Source of the DNA: an uncultured Gammaproteobacteria bacterium
GTDB lineage: Bacteria; Pseudomonadota; Gammaproteobacteria; Steroidobacterales; GCA-2729495
NCBI GenBank assembly: GCA_937958785.1
Contig: CALGMY010000265.1
Span: 1 to 30,105 of the forward strand
DNA length: 30,105 nt
Direction of reading: 5' to 3'
Shown: in pieces, positions 30,067 to 30,105 of the stretch
Numbering within the stretch: the stretch's first letter is position 1
Layout of the letters: each line of letters opens with the position of its first letter
Translations under genes and position numbers: made by a program
The notes under the pieces: generated by a model
What the model was told of the DNA's origin: nothing
Seen by the model: the letters and a program-made list of their open reading frames with translations, nothing else
Databases searched by the model: none

Positions 30067-30088
30067 GTAGGAGCGCCTTCAGGCGCGA
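30067..30088 (+). repeat. GTAG-type REP palindrome, copy 6
   Basis: GTAGGAGCG, centre CCTTCAGG, then CGCGA; identical to copy 4. It is nine bases downstream of the stop of the protease gene (30055-30057), so here the TAG is not the stop codon in use. Confidence 0.86.
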
Positions 30089-30105
30089 CGCATCGAACCA
30101 TGGGC

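Overview
The window is very GC-rich, densely coded DNA from a Gram-negative bacterium. TonB-dependent receptors, an outer-membrane porin-like protein, RlmJ, YebC, a sigma-54-like promoter and GTAG-type REP elements point to a Gammaproteobacterium. I cannot place it further. There are no rRNA or tRNA genes, CRISPR arrays, insertion sequences or prophage genes. Most of it reads as chromosome; the HigBA-type toxin-antitoxin pair is the clearest mobile cargo.

Layout. 1-5.4 kb: a TMTC-like membrane protein and a DUF3617 protein; a membrane protein coupled to a 47-residue membrane peptide; a Trp-rich TIGR02450-type protein; rlmJ; a YebC-family protein; and an HU-type protein with its own terminator. 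5.6-9.6 kb: a PPOX-fold flavin/F420 protein, a PilZ protein behind a sigma-54-like promoter, a Rieske oxygenase, a TPR-like envelope protein and a methyltransferase with a C-terminal cysteine cluster. 9.7-16.2 kb: a TonB-dependent receptor, a cytochrome cd1 nitrite reductase (nirS) with an extra N-terminal cytochrome c domain, a porin-like barrel overlapping it, and an isochorismatase-type hydrolase. 16.2-19.4 kb, minus strand: a 32-codon gene with an extraordinarily strong ribosome binding site and its own promoter and terminator, then a periplasmic metallo-beta-lactamase-fold hydrolase, a zinc metallopeptidase and an ATP-grasp ligase. 19.6-24.1 kb, divergent from these: a second TonB-dependent receptor and a repeat-containing surface protein with a sorting-signal-like C-terminus. 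24.2-30.1 kb: an unknown protein, a PIF1-like helicase, the toxin-antitoxin pair, a Tat-exported DUF1838 protein, a membrane-anchored unknown and an HtrA-type protease.

Two palindromic repeat families run through the window. One is a 22-bp GTAG-type REP (six copies) whose TAG serves as the stop codon of the adjacent gene in four copies. The other is a GGGGnCATGCCTC palindrome (two copies) with matched arm substitutions; in one copy the arm contains the start codon of the metallopeptidase gene.

The most promising candidate for something undescribed is the 32-residue peptide gene, its regulatory architecture and the hydrolase/peptidase/ATP-grasp genes behind it. The nitrite reductase with a built-in second cytochrome c is the clearest unusual enzyme. 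There is no gene-free stretch above 300 bases unless the 32-codon gene is discounted, in which case 19126-19559 holds only regulatory elements and a REP copy.
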